From Favolaschia claudopus (Eukaryota > Basidiomycota > Agaricomycetes > Agaricales > Mycenaceae), in the NCBI GenBank assembly GCA_037176885.1, contig JAWWNJ010000232.1:124001-188000 (forward strand): a DNA stretch of 64,000 nt, in the 5' to 3' direction. Both the position numbers and the translations under genes were made by a program. The notes under the pieces are model-generated. The model was not told the DNA's origin. It did not search any database and was given only the letters and a program-made list of their open reading frames with translations. Numbering within the stretch: position 1 is the stretch's first letter; each line of letters begins with the position of its first letter. Below are positions 1 to 11,585 of this stretch, piece by piece.

Positions 1-749
1 CAAGAGCTATCTGTGCCCCGGCCCTGGCATTTACAGCTGTGAAATGCCTGAAACTGCACCAGCTAGTCCTTGTGAACAATACTGAGTTGAGTAAAGAGAT
101 TCAGCGTTTTGTTCCTCAGCTTCAGGCATGCACGGGCAAGGAAATCGTTAGCCGGGGATGGCGGTACGATCCACCGAAGGTTCTCAGGTGTGTTCTTTCT
201 TGACTATCGAAGCTTGTACTAATAAGTACATGCATACAAGTGATGTGTTTGAAAGCGTTATAGGTGCTATCTTGGTCGATTCGAATTACAATTATGAGCG
301 AACAGCAGCGGTGGTCGAATTCACGATGAGAGATGTACTCGAGGAGCTTACTCCATGCCTCCGACGTGATCCAGTGACCGAGTTGATGGAATGGGCTGCG
401 GGTGCTGGATGCAACAGCAGCAAAACTGTGATGTTCAAGTTGGTGTTCTAACTGTCCTTTTGTGTAGCTTCGCTGACCTCGAAGTAGGAAAAAAGTCGCT
501 GCGCAGCCGGGAGGACAATCGAGCGTGACTACGTTCGTTCATGGTGTGGCCGTTGCTGGCCCGATTGTTTCGACTAGTGCCTTGGTTGCCAAGCAGCTGG
601 CGGCGGAGGAAACCCGCTTGTTGCTGGCCGCCTCAAGAGGCTCTAAACGTCTGGCTTGTTTGTGTGACTGCCAACATGCCGGTGTCTTGGTAGAACATGC
701 CCAAAATTTGCCAGTTGTTACGCAGGAGCTCCGAGAACTGAAAGTATAG
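1..749 (+). CDS. Dicer-like RNase III, C-terminal part (5' end outside window)
   Basis: This is the end of a Dicer, the RNase III enzyme that cuts double-stranded RNA into small RNAs for silencing. The visible exons join as about 1-187, 241-438 and 488-749. They read the second RNase III domain, including PPKVLSDVFESVIGAILVDS with the conserved DVFE-x2-GA signature whose acidic residues bind the catalytic metals. A short dsRNA-binding-like tail follows, with VHGVAVAGPIVST and a final CDC. The second intron (439-487, 49 bases) must be removed to keep the frame; read straight through, the gene looks broken. The N-terminal helicase, PAZ and first RNase III domains lie outside the window. It converges with the MFS gene, whose stop is at 936. 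The family call is firm; which Dicer paralogue it is cannot be told from this piece. Confidence 0.9.
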
Positions 750-935
750 AAGCAGGATAATGGAAAGACGCCGTCATGGCAAACCCACGAGTTGCAACCA
801 ACTTGGAGGAGCATGGACTTTGTTGTACAAACTGTACGGCGGGAGATATTCAATGTACATTTGTAGTTAACATGCATATCATGGGTGTAAATCAGGATGT
901 TCTGGTCCATCGTTTGAACTTCACTCCCGAAGCCA

Positions 936-3234
936 TCAAGTTGAAGTTGCCGCCGAATATTTCGCCTTCTCCTCGTCAATCTCGGCACCAGTGGCTTCCC
1001 TATCCCCAATGTGCTCTACAGTCGCCTCCACATGCTCTGTCATAAGTTCCGCCACGCCTTTCAGACACGCAATGCACACCATCGCCACAATCACAAACGG
1101 GATTATTGGGATCCACGCAAAGCGGTATGCGCGAGCATATGCGTTATGCGAAGCATTGGTTGCTGCTTCCATGATTGCATCCGTAGCGCCGGGGATTTGA
1201 GATGGAACGCCGCCCGCGAGGGCTCGTAGAAGGGCTGGAACAGAATCTGGAGACAGACCAGCAGTAATAGCAGCAGCGCCGACGTCAGCGTCATGTGAAG
1301 CGAGCTTGTTGTTGATGATTGCGTCGAGTATCGCACTGCCAAACGCCCCGCCGATTGCTCTGGCGCTGAATGCTAACCCGGTTGCAGTGGACTGAAGGAA
1401 ATGAGTGAGTACCGATCCCGCACAAACAACAATACGAATTAAGTAATTACCAAGTACTGATGAGGAGCAGTAAATTGTGTCAGTGCGACAATGAGTGTGA
1501 GAGGACCTGATTGTCCAATCCCAGCTGGAGATCGGGAATCAGAAAAGGGGGAATTCAAGCCAGTACAAGAAGTAGGACCTAGAACATTATAACCAATTTG
1601 CGCATGGTTCAGCTTGGGAGTGATTGTTGCGTAGCATATGGACCTACGAAGAAAAACCAAAGCTGATTAGTGCCGTGTAGGAAGAACTGCAACGAGACAT
1701 TTACACGACAAGGAAGAAGAAGAATGTGACCAGAAGGGGACTTTTCAGGTCCTTGTACTTTGTTGCGTATAGGCTGAGAAAATGTCAAGCGACATAACGC
1801 ATTGGAGGGGCTGGACACAGACGTAACAGGAATAGAGGTGACAATGATGAGCAGATTATACGACAGTTGCCTCACGCTAATTCGCCATGCATTCGTTTCG
1901 AACCCCAAGTTCAAAACGATCTGCGGCACAATAGAATTAACTGCAGAGTAGAATATGAATCCTTCCACTGCAAAGGCGAACACGGACAAAGGAAAATTTG
2001 GGCCACGGGCAAAGAACACATGAGCGACGATACCGTCCTTACGCCCTTTCCATTCGTACAACCCAAAGAGGATGAGGAAGACCACTCCACAAACCAGCGG
2101 CCCAACAACATGCGGGTCGTGCCATGGAAAAGTTCCTCCAGCCCAGTCGAAGGCAAGGAGAAGAAGTGTGGTGCCAGCGGTCATCAACGCAGAGCCTATG
2201 GGATCGCAGGCCCAGACAATCTGCCACCAGTTGAGCTTCGGATAGTCGGAAGGTGGTGGCCAGTAGAATCCTAATAATCCAACTGCAGTTGCCCCATGGA
2301 ATGCCGCTTGAATCCAAAAGATGTTCCTCTGATCAAGCTGTGAGACAAAGTAATTTGCATAAATTGCAACATACCCAGCCAGATGGGTTGATATTTGTAC
2401 TGGGAATTGTTCGTCAGTAAGGATAACGTAATGATGAAACTTCTACCCTCACACGCCTCCAGAGCCTAGGACCCCAACAAGGCCGCCTGAAATATATCTC
2501 AGTCGATCGATTCCGATAACGCGACGAATGTTTGACCAAACGAGCCGGCAAGAAAGGCAAATCCGTTGGCTAATGCGCGGTATTTCAGGGGTAAAATTTC
2601 ACTGATTCATTGGTCAGGAATAGGTATTTCACGCCCAGAATTTTGACGTACGAAGGAATTGCTTGGACAATAGAGATCGTGCTCAAGGTGGTTCCAATCA
2701 ATACCCCTCCGCCAATTAAAACAGCCATAGATTCAGCTTTCGCGGAAATCTTAGCGAGTAGATTTAGAAAACATGACGCCCGCAGAGATGAGACAACTCA
2801 CCACAGCTCCGGCGAAAGCAACTAGTGGCGGGACACCAGCAAGGTACTTTCTGTCAAGTACGTCCGAAAGACGTCCAATGACTGGGGATAGCACGCTCTG
2901 CATTAGCAACGGACCCTGAATGATCCATCCTTGCAAGAACAACTCAGCATTGTGAATTCTGGGCGAGTGTCAAGCGGGTACCTGCTATAGCAGGCTCTCC
3001 AAGGTCACGAATGATGAATGCAATGACTGAACCTGCGGCTACCACGACAAAAACCTGCGAAAAAATCGCAAAGCAAGAGATGAAGACGACCATCCATGAG
3101 CGCCAAGTAAGTCGGACATGCTCTTGGTCGAGAAAAGAGTCTGTTCTGACGAGGGTAACCGCAGCTAACTCGCGTTGGCCCGAACTGTTCTTCTCATTAT
3201 CGTGTTGAATTTTGTCGTCGCTGGAGGTAGACAT
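936..3234 (-). CDS. MFS efflux transporter, TRI12/siderophore-pump type
   Basis: A major facilitator superfamily membrane transporter of the fungal drug, toxin or siderophore antiporter group. The N-terminus is a hydrophilic leader of about 45 residues, followed by the first membrane helix (WMVVFISCFAIFSQVFVVVA). Next come a WIIQGPLLMQSVLSP segment and the motif-A-like loop GRLSDVLDRKYL between helices 2 and 3. Further on are PLKYRALANGFAFLAGSFGQ, a central linker with FDWAGGTFPWHDP, and many hydrophobic helices up to a charged tail. These segments are typical of the TRI12-like (Pfam Fungal_trans TRI12) branch. The gene has many short introns, but all segments can be joined. It is tandem with the glutaminase upstream; its ATG is 292 bases from the glutaminase stop. 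The substrate cannot be inferred. No sign of a biosynthetic cluster is seen next to it. Confidence 0.85.
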
Positions 3235-3526
3235 AGTGAAAAGGTCGACGAGCGCTCAGGCTTCCCATGGTATTCAGTGGTGTGTATAATCGGTTGTAGA
3301 AGCGCTGGGTCACCCGATTCCACTTCATGGGAGGAAACAAGCCCAGTCGGTTCGGCAAAGCTCGAACCGGAAAATTCGATACTCCGTTAATGCCTCCTAC
3401 TACCGTGCACTGAGCATCTTACGTTTGTTTCCTCGCCGCTCTATTTCACCGCCATCGCGCACCACAATGAAGACCGAAAATTCATCCAATTTTTCACAAA
3501 TAAATCATCTAATACAGGTACTTGGT

Positions 3527-6500
3527 CTACACAGCAGTCAAAGTGAACTGCTGCCTCCCGCTTCCATCGTCTGCAGAAAACATGTCTACGAGATCCGTCC
3601 CGCACGAAGCGACGCTCAAGAAGCTACGGCAACTCGCGCGACCACTGAACGGCTGGATATTGAAACCGCTGCCTGAGGGGCTGACCATCCATCGCTGGCG
3701 ACCGGAGCCGTCGTCAGTGTTGAACAGGTCGACCGTGTTAGATCCGCAAGACGCGGTAGACAGGAAAGTATTGCACCCATCCCGACCACCTGCGACTTGA
3801 ATGTTGTAAACATTCGTGAGGCCGGAGACCGGAATGAACTTGAAATGTTGCCGTCCCGAACTACATAGGCGAGATGAGCACCCACAAGAGGAACGGCTTA
3901 TTTGAACAATCCGTACCCATCATCAGAACCGAACAAATCCACGAGGTTTGTGCCGCAAGATGCAACGCTCAGAATGCTGTCGCAACCGGACCTCCCCCCC
4001 ACAGTGATGCGGTAGGTTTTCCTACAAATATTAGGCGCCAGTCAGCGAGAAAGTCACAAAAAACTCACGAGGTATCGACACTCGACGGAGTCGCGGCAGG
4101 TAATCCAGGCTTGTTTAAACTCTGCGCCAAAATACTGTACATGCCGCCGACCACAGGCTGTGCATATACCCTCAGCAATGGCTAATCAGTAGTAACACTA
4201 TCACTCACCCGGGCCTGGAATCCACTCTGCGTGCCAGAGACAGTGTCGTACCAGTCTGTGAACGGTACCCGTGACGGCGATGTGTTAATGAATCTGAACA
4301 CTCCGTCAACAATGCTCTGTCTCAGTGACGCATCGCTAGCTGAGGCGGCAGTCCAGAGCTCCCAGTCTCCTTTACTGAATTCCAAAATGAGCTCGTAAGA
4401 ACCGCAAAGGAACTTGGTCAATTACGTGTAAGTGTGCCGCACATCCAACGGCACTCCGTACGTGTTGATGACGGTCTTGTACTTGGCGTCCTCGAGAGCA
4501 ACAGTAGCGGCCGGGATCAAATTGAGACCCAGCAGTTTGTCCGGGAAAGCGTTGTACTTGAGCGACCATGTTCCCCCGCTACGATGATAAATCGATGAAA
4601 TGATAATGGGTCAACTAAATTTGGAACGTACCTCCCGTATGCGAGGTTAAGATATTGACCCGATGGATCTTTGGCAAACTGACTCCACGTCGCGATATAC
4701 TGTTGCGCAACCGATGTGTAATGTAGCGCGTCGCCCGGGTGTCCCGCGAAATTAGCGATCCTGCCCATCTCACCAATAGCGAGGATACCCTTGAGTGCAA
4801 GGTTGGTCGCGTTCGTGATGGGACCAGCGAAATCGTCGGTTGTCAGCTGGTTGGCAGGGAAGAGAGTGTTGGTGACAAGATACTCAGCCCATTCGCGGAA
4901 AAGGCTGTAGTGCGAGGACGCCCAAGACTGTGCGTCACTGGAACTGGAAGGATTTTGCAAATACATCCCGATCATTATGAGCATGTTCGCTGATTCCTCG
5001 ACAGGCATGAGCTCTCCTCCACCATCATTGTGGCCATTGGCATTGGGATACGACGCTCCGATGTCATGACATGCATACTGTTGAGGCCACAGACCGGACG
5101 ACATGTAATCCACCAGTGGGTTCAAGGTGTACCGAAGCAAATCTCCGTTCAAGTAATAAAGAATTGGAGCGGCAGGATAAAGGACATCAGAAGTTTCTGC
5201 GCGAATGAGTGAGTGGAGGAATGAATCAAATGAAGGAATGAGGTGTTACGCATATTCCCATCCGAAGAGATTCTGTAATCGCGGAGAATTGAGCTTGTTA
5301 GATGGCTGGGAGGCAAGGCACCTACTCTTTCAACATCAACCAAGGGTCGCTTTGACTTCCAACGAACTCCAACCCTCCAAACGCCTGTCGGGCAGCAAGA
5401 GCGACAATGGCTTCGTAATTTCCACCGTTTGCAGCATTGGCCGCATCCGCGATCTTGGCATCGAGAGTGTTGGCGCGATTGATGGCGTTCGAGAGGTCGT
5501 TATAGAAGAATTGCACAAGGCCTTGCCAATTGGACCAGAAGTTCACCCAAAAGGCATTCACAGCACTGCCCTGGTAGGTGATTGCCTGAGGACGAACATG
5601 ACCGATGACATAGGTCAAGGTAGCGGAGGCGGATGTGCCAACGGAGCCGAGGTTGTTGGCGAAGGCAAAAATGGGCCTAACAGCAACAAAACAACGTGAA
5701 TCGTGAGACCACGTACGGGTTGTGATAAATAAATCCTACCATCCGTTGTTGATAGCACGGAAGTTGGCGTTGTTCGCGCTGGTAAGCTGGCCATTCGTAA
5801 CAAATGCAGCTCTCATCGTGTTGGCATTATCGCCGCTCTGCCATGTCAGACCATTGGCCGACAATGTGGACCAAACGACAGTACCCCAATTCGGATAATC
5901 GCTGGTTTCGCTGAACTGCCGTTGGGTCTGAGCCTGAATAGTGAATGTCCGTAGAGTCCCGCCTGTTACTGCCACCGAGCTGTCTACGGCCCACGATGCG
6001 ACTTGTGCCGAGTCCGCATGGGCCCATTCCGCACTGATGTCAGTCATGATCTGCACCGTGTGTGATGCACCGTCCGTCGATACCGCCTGAATCTGGAGAT
6101 ACGAAAGAGGAATAGATTGGAGCTGCGGTGACTGAGGTTCGATGGGAGAGAGGAATGTCAAAGTAATCTTAACGGCGCCAGCTTGCATTACATAGATGGA
6201 TTTCGTCGGGGTAATGGTGAGGGATGTCTGAGCCGCGTTGGTGGTCCCGATGTTGTCTTGCCCAGGGTTACCCATGAGAGCGTAACCTTTCCCGTCAACG
6301 CGAGCGATGGCAGACCATCCCTTGGTGCCACCGGTCCAGAAAGTAGGCTGCATCGCACGATCAGACAGGGTTTTGGAATTTCGAAACGGAACGAGCGAAC
6401 CCAAGTCCCCACAAGACTGTCCGCAGGCGACCATGTAGACACGTAGGGAGACCTTACCGCTACAGAGCAAGGACAGTTAGTGATACCTTCGTCGGGAACA

Positions 6501-6632
6501 CACATCCGAAGTACCAAGTGGAACCGATGGAGGCCGTACAGCGGCAAACGTAGCACGTTTCTGAAAAGGCGAAGCATCGACTAGAGACAAGCTGAAGGAG
6601 GCCAAAGCAAAGAGGAGGGACAGCGTCTTCAT
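3527..6632 (-). CDS. gtaA: Secreted glutaminase A (GtaA family) with C-terminal three-repeat module
   Basis: An extracellular glutaminase that hydrolyses L-glutamine to glutamate and ammonia. The start (complement of 6630-6632) gives a signal peptide, MKTLSLLFALASFSLSLVDA. The body carries the known GtaA blocks in order: RPPSVPLAVRSPYVSTWSP, the WPTFWTGG-like TWPTFWTGGTKGWSAIARVDG, AEWAHADSAQVASWAV, YAYVIGHVRPQAITYQG, CHDIGASYPNANGHNDG, MPVEESANMLIMIGMYL and a final FTDWYDTVSGTQSGFQARPVVGG. Instead of stopping at the usual end, the frame continues through two more introns (about 4022-4068 and 3867-3918). These lead into a Ser/Pro linker and three copies of a roughly 45-residue repeat, ending at a TAG at 3527-3529. 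The repeat is listed separately. Tandem with the MFS pump; a TATA element lies about 75 bases before the ATG. The glutaminase call is strong; splice ends are by eye. Confidence 0.88.
3530..4018 (-). repeat. Threefold protein repeat at the glutaminase C-terminus (beta-trefoil-like)
   Basis: Three tandem copies of one protein repeat close the glutaminase. Each has the pattern C-x(2,3)-FLS-x-ASCG-x(2)-VD-x-F-x2-DDGSGRQ-x-[FW]. Copy 1 contains CDSILSVASCGTNLVDLF and DDGSGRQHF, with the DDG/SGRQ join falling exactly on an intron. Copy 2 contains CNTFLSTASCGSNTVDLF and DDGSGRQRW. Copy 3 contains CRSFLSVASCGTDLVDMF and DDGSGRQQF. Two cysteines per copy sit at the same places, suggesting one disulfide per repeat in a secreted protein. 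Three repeats of about 45 residues fit the size of a beta-trefoil, the fold of ricin-type lectins, but the fold is inference. A sugar- or wall-binding role is possible and untested. Confidence 0.75.
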
Positions 6633-7114
6633 CCTTCAAGGCCTCCGCAGTGCTGGCGGAGTTGGTAGGACCTCGATGGTTTGTTCAAACAATTCAATCA
6701 GCGGTATTTATATGTCGTCGTCGTCGGTGTTTGACGGTCCTCTTGCGAGCGTGGTAGACATGTTGCGAATCTTTCATGCCTGTTCACGCCATGCGGGGAG
6801 GGGGACACAAGACCTCGAACAGCACGGAAATCAAGCGAGCTTTCGTCACGACAATCAACAGAACCGTGCAGCGAGAAGGTTGAGATTCAGGTTTATCTGT
6901 CTCATCCAGGGCCAGTAGATATTTATAGAGTGAAGCAAGCCCATGCAAGCCCCTTGAATTTGGCGAACCCACAGCTTGACTGGAATTTGTAGTGCATTTT
7001 GCGATTCAAGGAACGGAAGGAAGAGCCGATTTTCGGATTCAACAATTGATCCGGATGCGGTCCCGCGGATGTGACATTACTCACGTGTTTGTGACCAGCG
7101 TGCCTCCTCCCACA
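6633..7114. promoter_or_regulatory. Divergent intergenic region, glutaminase / RAD18
   Basis: A region of about 480 bases between two head-to-head genes. A GCGGGG followed by AGGGGG near 6793-6803 matches the SYGGRG consensus of the carbon repressor CreA, and a CACGTG E-box lies at 7082-7087, about 28 bases before the RAD18 ATG. Both are short and could be chance. No further coding sequence is supported here. Confidence 0.4.
6705..6713 (-). promoter_or_regulatory. TATA element of the glutaminase gene
   Basis: The minus strand reads ATATAAATA about 75 bases before the glutaminase ATG, at a usual distance for a fungal core promoter. Confidence 0.55.
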
Positions 7115-8564
7115 ATGATTCGCAACTTGAAGAGCGACAGACCAGCCGCACTGCTCGCTCAAGACATTGAGGACCCAACAGACTTCCCAAAGGGTGCCCC
7201 TTCTCTTCGTAGTCTCGATGCCGCCGTCCGCTGCCCTATCTGTGGTGAATACTTCACTGCCCCCGTATCCCTCTTCTGTGGACATTGCTTCTGTTCAATG
7301 GTGAGCAACCTGGGTGCTAGGAAGGTGTAATTCCCAAAAATTTGCATGTTCAGTGCATTAGACGTGTCATCGCGGGTTCCAGCAAGGCCGATTGTCCGTC
7401 CTGCAGGCAGAACGTGACGGAATCTCAATTGCGTCCGTGTTCAGGTATAGAGGACATGGTGACTGCATGGCGAGCCGCCAGGTACATTCCTCCACATATT
7501 CCATAATCTCGAAGACGCAGACCTTTCTAAATGACCTTTCTAAATACGTGTACAGGGGTCATGTTTTACTTCTTGCAAAGAAAGAAGACGACCCTGCCGC
7601 CTCAGAACCGGTGAAGAAGAAACGCAAATTGGACTCGACCTGCGTTGCAGGGCCCTCGCGCTCGTCCAGCGCCGAATCAACAAGTGATACCCTTTCCTCA
7701 AGTGAACCCACAGAAAATACACTCAAACGTGCGTTACTTCTCTGCTTCCCTATCCCAGCTCAATCTGGTATCACAGCCAACGACGTTGTTCAGTGTCCTC
7801 TCTGCGAACACAAGATGCTGTACCGAGAGCTCGAAAAACATATGGACCTTGGTTGTCCTCCGCCGCCTAAAGATTCTTCATCGTCCTCGACACAAAAATC
7901 CAAGTGGTCTGAGCTCATGGGGCCAAAGTCAAAGGGCAAGGAAAAGGAGCGGTAAGTTTTAAATATCAATTCATAGTCTATTATACCCAGTGTTCATACC
8001 TAGACCGATGTCAGAAGAGGAACATCTACCCAAAAGGTCGTACGGTCAGCTCAAAGATCATCAGCTTAGACAAATACTTGGGGAGTATGGTCTCAACACG
8101 GTGGGGAGCAAGACCCTACTAGCAGCGCGACTTCAACAGTAAGCTTCAATGTTCTCTCTCTCTCTCTCTCGCTTCTTTGTTCAATTCGGAGCAGCTTCAC
8201 GATGCTGTGGAATTCCAATATGGACCGATCCCCAGACAAGCGTGAATCTAAATTCACCCTTGTCAAGGAGTTGAATAAATGGGAAAAGGAGCAACAGAAC
8301 AAACCGCCAAAGGCCACGGTTGGCAAATCGCATCTGGTATGCAACTGTCTAATGTTTAAATGTCGAAGCCTTTATTGATTCGGTCGCCGTCAGAAAATTC
8401 ATAAAACCCAATTCGCCGAACTGATCGCTGCGGCGCGCCCCAAGTCCAGTTTGAAGCGGGATGTATCGGCAGTGGCCTCGTCTCCCCCCACCTCCGACAC
8501 AGTTCCTCTGAATTCCGAGCAGGACATCATCGTTGTGGATTCCGACGATGAGGACACCGTGTAA
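7115..8564 (+). CDS. RAD18: RAD18-type postreplication repair E3 ubiquitin ligase
   Basis: RAD18 works with RAD6 to monoubiquitinate PCNA at stalled replication forks in the nucleus. The protein begins MIRNLKSDRP. A RING finger starts at Cys40 (CPICGEYFTAP, then CGHCFCSMCIRR and CPSCRQ after the first intron). A UBZ-type C2HC finger follows in the middle (VQCPLCEHKMLYRELEKHMDLGC). Next is a SAP motif (SYGQLKDHQLRQILGEYGL ... LLAARLQQ), and then the RAD6-binding-like FTMLWNSNMDRSPDKR and ELNKWEKEQ segment. The C-terminus is acidic (DIIVVDSDDEDTV). This is the full canonical RAD18 order. Five short introns are needed; one contains a CT microsatellite. The upstream region is shared with the glutaminase gene, and the next gene (ADA1) is convergent. 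Confidence 0.93.
8153..8170 (+). repeat. (TC)9 microsatellite in a RAD18 intron
   Basis: Nine TC units in the polypyrimidine side of the intron before the FTMLWNSNMD exon. It probably serves as the pyrimidine tract of the splice acceptor and may vary in length between strains. Confidence 0.9.
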
Positions 8565-8702
8565 TATTATACCTTATATATCTTGTCATCTCTCTTCTTG
8601 TACTGTTGTAAATTTATTATACAGATTTATCCAGGGAACCGATTCGATGAATAGTATACAAATGCTGGTGGAAACAAACTTGACGCCCAAACTATAATAA
8701 CG

Positions 8703-9795
8703 TCACATTGCCCTCCCTCTCAAGACTTCACGGACTGTACTCCTCTCTCCCAGCAACGCAAGCATCTGCCATCGCTGATCACGAACTTCACGATCTTTGA
8801 GTAACATTATGTCTTGGTCGAGGTCGCCAGCCTGCCCATCGTCCTCACCCATGAACCCTAGACGCAATGCGGAGGCGGATTTATTGGGAAGGTCAGCAGG
8901 AGATATTGTGAATAGAGTGTTGAAAGACGAGGTGGTCAACACTGGTGAAGGCCGTACGTGAGTCCCACGGGAGGTGGATGGATGTATAGACGAAATCGTC
9001 TGCGAGGTGGAGGTCAGAGTCAGAGCGTGGGTCAAGAGCTGCTTCAGCATCGCCTGAAATACACTGTCAATAAACCGAGATCAAACCGAAAGCGGGAAGG
9101 AACAACATACTTCGCATGCGAGGTTCATCAAAGAAGGCACAGCACGATTCGGAGCACCGAGGTTATTTTGCGCGCAGATCAGGTTCATGCGATCCGCGAT
9201 ATGCTGAACGGTGGGCAGACCTGCGGTTGCGGCTAGATGCACGGGCATATGGCTGCCTGGAGCGTTGCCTCGCTCAGGCACGAGTGTCACGCCACGTTCA
9301 GTAGAGATTTCGTTGCTGAGGAGGGGGCGCGCGTCGAGGGGGCTTGGTTGGAAGGACTTGATGCGTTCGCGTTCGCGTCTGCCGATCGAGAGAGCCCACC
9401 GTTTGAGGCGGGCAGAACGTAGGGAGAGAGCGTCGATGTCTTCCGCAGGTCCCTGGTAGGGTAGAACGCGTCGGCGTTTCCGCGGTGGGGGTTTGGGACG
9501 CGGAAGCGCTGATGGTGAAGGTGGACGCTTATGTGTAGTGGCGTCGAACAGCGAAATAATTAATGCATTGTGTAGTTGCACTAGTCATATGTTAAGACCT
9601 CTCTGGAACTTGAATTTGCTCATTATGCAAACCTAAATTCGGGGCGTCCAGAACGACCCTAACGGACTCTTCGAACTCGGAGCGAGATGTGTGACCCGAG
9701 ACGAAGAGATTTAGTGTAGAGAAATAGATGTCTGCTTTAGGGCCGAGATGAGCTTTAATTTGAGCTTTGAGTGTGGATGTGGAGGAGAGAGACAT
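8703..9795 (-). CDS. SAGA complex subunit ADA1/HFI1 (TADA1 family)
   Basis: A structural subunit of the SAGA histone acetylase coactivator in the nucleus. The protein starts MSLSSTSTLKAQIKAHLGPK. It then shows the family's N-terminal block with DIYFSTLNLFVSGHTSRSEF and, after an intron near 9600, LHNALIISLFDATT. A basic stretch (PPPRKRRRVLPYQ) and the ERERIKSF region follow, and then HLAATAGLPTVQHIADRMNL, typical of the Ada1/Tada1 middle part. The C-terminus is rich in Ser/Thr and ends VREVLRGRAM. One further intron lies near 9050-9110. The protein is about 330 residues. It is convergent with RAD18 (stops 139 bases apart) and divergent from BUB3, with ATGs only 124 bases apart, so the two probably share a promoter. 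The family was recognised from pattern rather than a search. Confidence 0.75.
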
Positions 9796-9918
9796 GGTGA
9801 GGCAGGCAGACGGAGGTAAGCAGTGGCTCGTTCAAGTTGGCCGAGGGCAAGGAGACAAGTGGTGATGACAGCGTCGCAGGGCATCATTCAATAACGCCAA
9901 ACAACAACTCGCTCTGCA

Positions 9919-11391
9919 ATGGCCGGTATGTCGCTCATTCCTTCTCTCTACAACTCTAACATCTTGTTGCAGATCCCAACTATTCTACTCTTCCATCCCC
10001 GCCATTCGATACAATCTCCTCCATCCAATATTCACCAACTGACCCAGACAAATTATTGGTCTCGTCTTGGGATACGGTGCGCGTGCTTCTGGCCTTTAGA
10101 CAGATCATGTTTTGAGATTATTTCAGTCAGTGCGGTTCTACCATGCCGGAGATCCAAACTCCAAACCATCTGAGCAACTTGCAAAATTCGAACACCGCGC
10201 AGCAATATTGACCTGCTGCTTCTCTGACTCGTCTCATGGATTTAGCGGCGGCCTTGACGCGACCATAAGACAGTAAGTAGTCTATCTCTTCTCTCAGTGC
10301 TACGCACCTTCATCTCACGCGTTTAGTTTGGAGATAGGCACGGAAAAGATTGCAACTGTGGGTTCGCATACAGACGCAGTTTCTGGGATGGTTTACTCGT
10401 CCGAGTCCAGTTGCGTTTCCGCTTCAATCATCTTGGGCCTCTGTTGATTTTGTTCTCATACAGACGCCCTCGTTTCTGGCTCTTGGGACTGTTCACTTCG
10501 ACTCTGGGACCCTCGCGCGTCAACACAACAGCAAGCGGTCACAACCACACCGGAACGTGTCTACTGCATAGACATGACAAACCACAATATCGTCGTTGCA
10601 ATGGCTAGCCGATTGTTCAACATCTACGATATTCGAAACATGTCGACGCCCGCACAACAAAGAGAGAGCAGTTTGAAGTATATGACTCGGAGTCTCGCAT
10701 GCATGTCTGACGGTCAAGGCGTGTAAATTCTCGCCGTTCTTTGATCGCCTCAAATAATGAGGTTCATTAGGTTACGCCACTGCTTCTGTTGAGGGACGAA
10801 TCGCTGTCGAATATTTTGATCCCTCCCCTGCGACACAGGCCAAAAAATACGCATTCAAATGCCATCGACAAACTGTGGATGACGTCGACCAGGTGTACCC
10901 CGTCAATGCTCTCGCATTCCACCCTGTGTACAATTCCTTTTTCTCATTGGTTCCATTCGATCTTGACTTTTTTTTAGATACAACACGTTCGCCTCCGCTG
11001 GCTCTGACGCAACGGTATCAATATGGGACCACAAGGTGAAAAAACGCCTACGCCAGTATCCCAAGTTCAACAACCCTGTTGGCGCACTCGCATTCAATTG
11101 CGACGGAACACGGCTTGCGGTTGGTGTTGGGTATAATTGGGATATGGGTGAGAAAGGAATGCACGAGAATCCCGGGACGGAAATCGGCATCAGGCGACTG
11201 GGGGACGAGGTCAAGGTACGTCGGGTTGTTCGTCGACATGGTGGTTGAATAACGAATTGTCTCCCAGCCCAAAAATTGGACTGGATAGCTTGTTGTATAT
11301 AGGCAACTTGAAGTCTGTTGTATCTATATTCTGTCTCCAATTCTTGCAGCGGAATAGAAAGTCCAGGGTTCCCTTCAATGGTAAGTCTTGA
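9919..11391 (+). CDS. BUB3: Spindle checkpoint WD40 protein BUB3
   Basis: BUB3 binds BUB1/MAD3 and the kinetochore in the spindle assembly checkpoint. The joined exons begin [20 protein letters not shown]. They pass through [106 protein letters not shown] and [19 protein letters not shown]. This is the Bub3 seven-blade propeller, including the family-specific EGR-x-AVEYFD and the FHPVYNTFA loop. The gene is split by about eight short introns. One (10719-10770) keeps the frame only with a GC donor. The first exon is just ATG GCC G, so the start is set by the splice into DPNYSTL. The C-terminus ends in a basic tail. Convergent with the next gene. Confidence 0.92.
10719..10770 (+). other. Probable GC-AG intron in BUB3
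   Basis: The exon before it ends CAA G and the donor reads GCGTGT; the acceptor is CATTAG. This join gives the conserved [11 protein letters not shown]. The neighbouring GT at 10721 would shift the frame and destroy the block. Confidence 0.6.
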
Positions 11392-11585
11392 TATTCCTCC
11401 GAATGGCTCATATTCGAGATCTCGGGGACGTCCATGCGACCTTACACCTTTGGGACCTCTCTTACCATTCGAAATACGTATTTGAAGCCTCTATGACCCG
11501 CCTGGCTTCCCTTGGGATACCTCGCCAGGTGTGGCTCGTTCCGCTGTCAGACATTCTAATAATGCAAATAGATATACTACTTTTA

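Noticed and set aside
438..530. Apparent frameshift in the Dicer C-terminus
   Set aside because: Removing a 49-base GT...AG intron at 439-487 gives a continuous frame into VTTFVHGVAVAGPI.
4065..4072. Glutaminase stop at the TGA near 4065
   Set aside because: The TGA sits in a GTGAGT donor; splicing to TATTTGTAG continues the frame into three clear repeats.
5205..5699. A 164-codon plus-strand open frame
   Set aside because: Antisense shadow of glutaminase exons.
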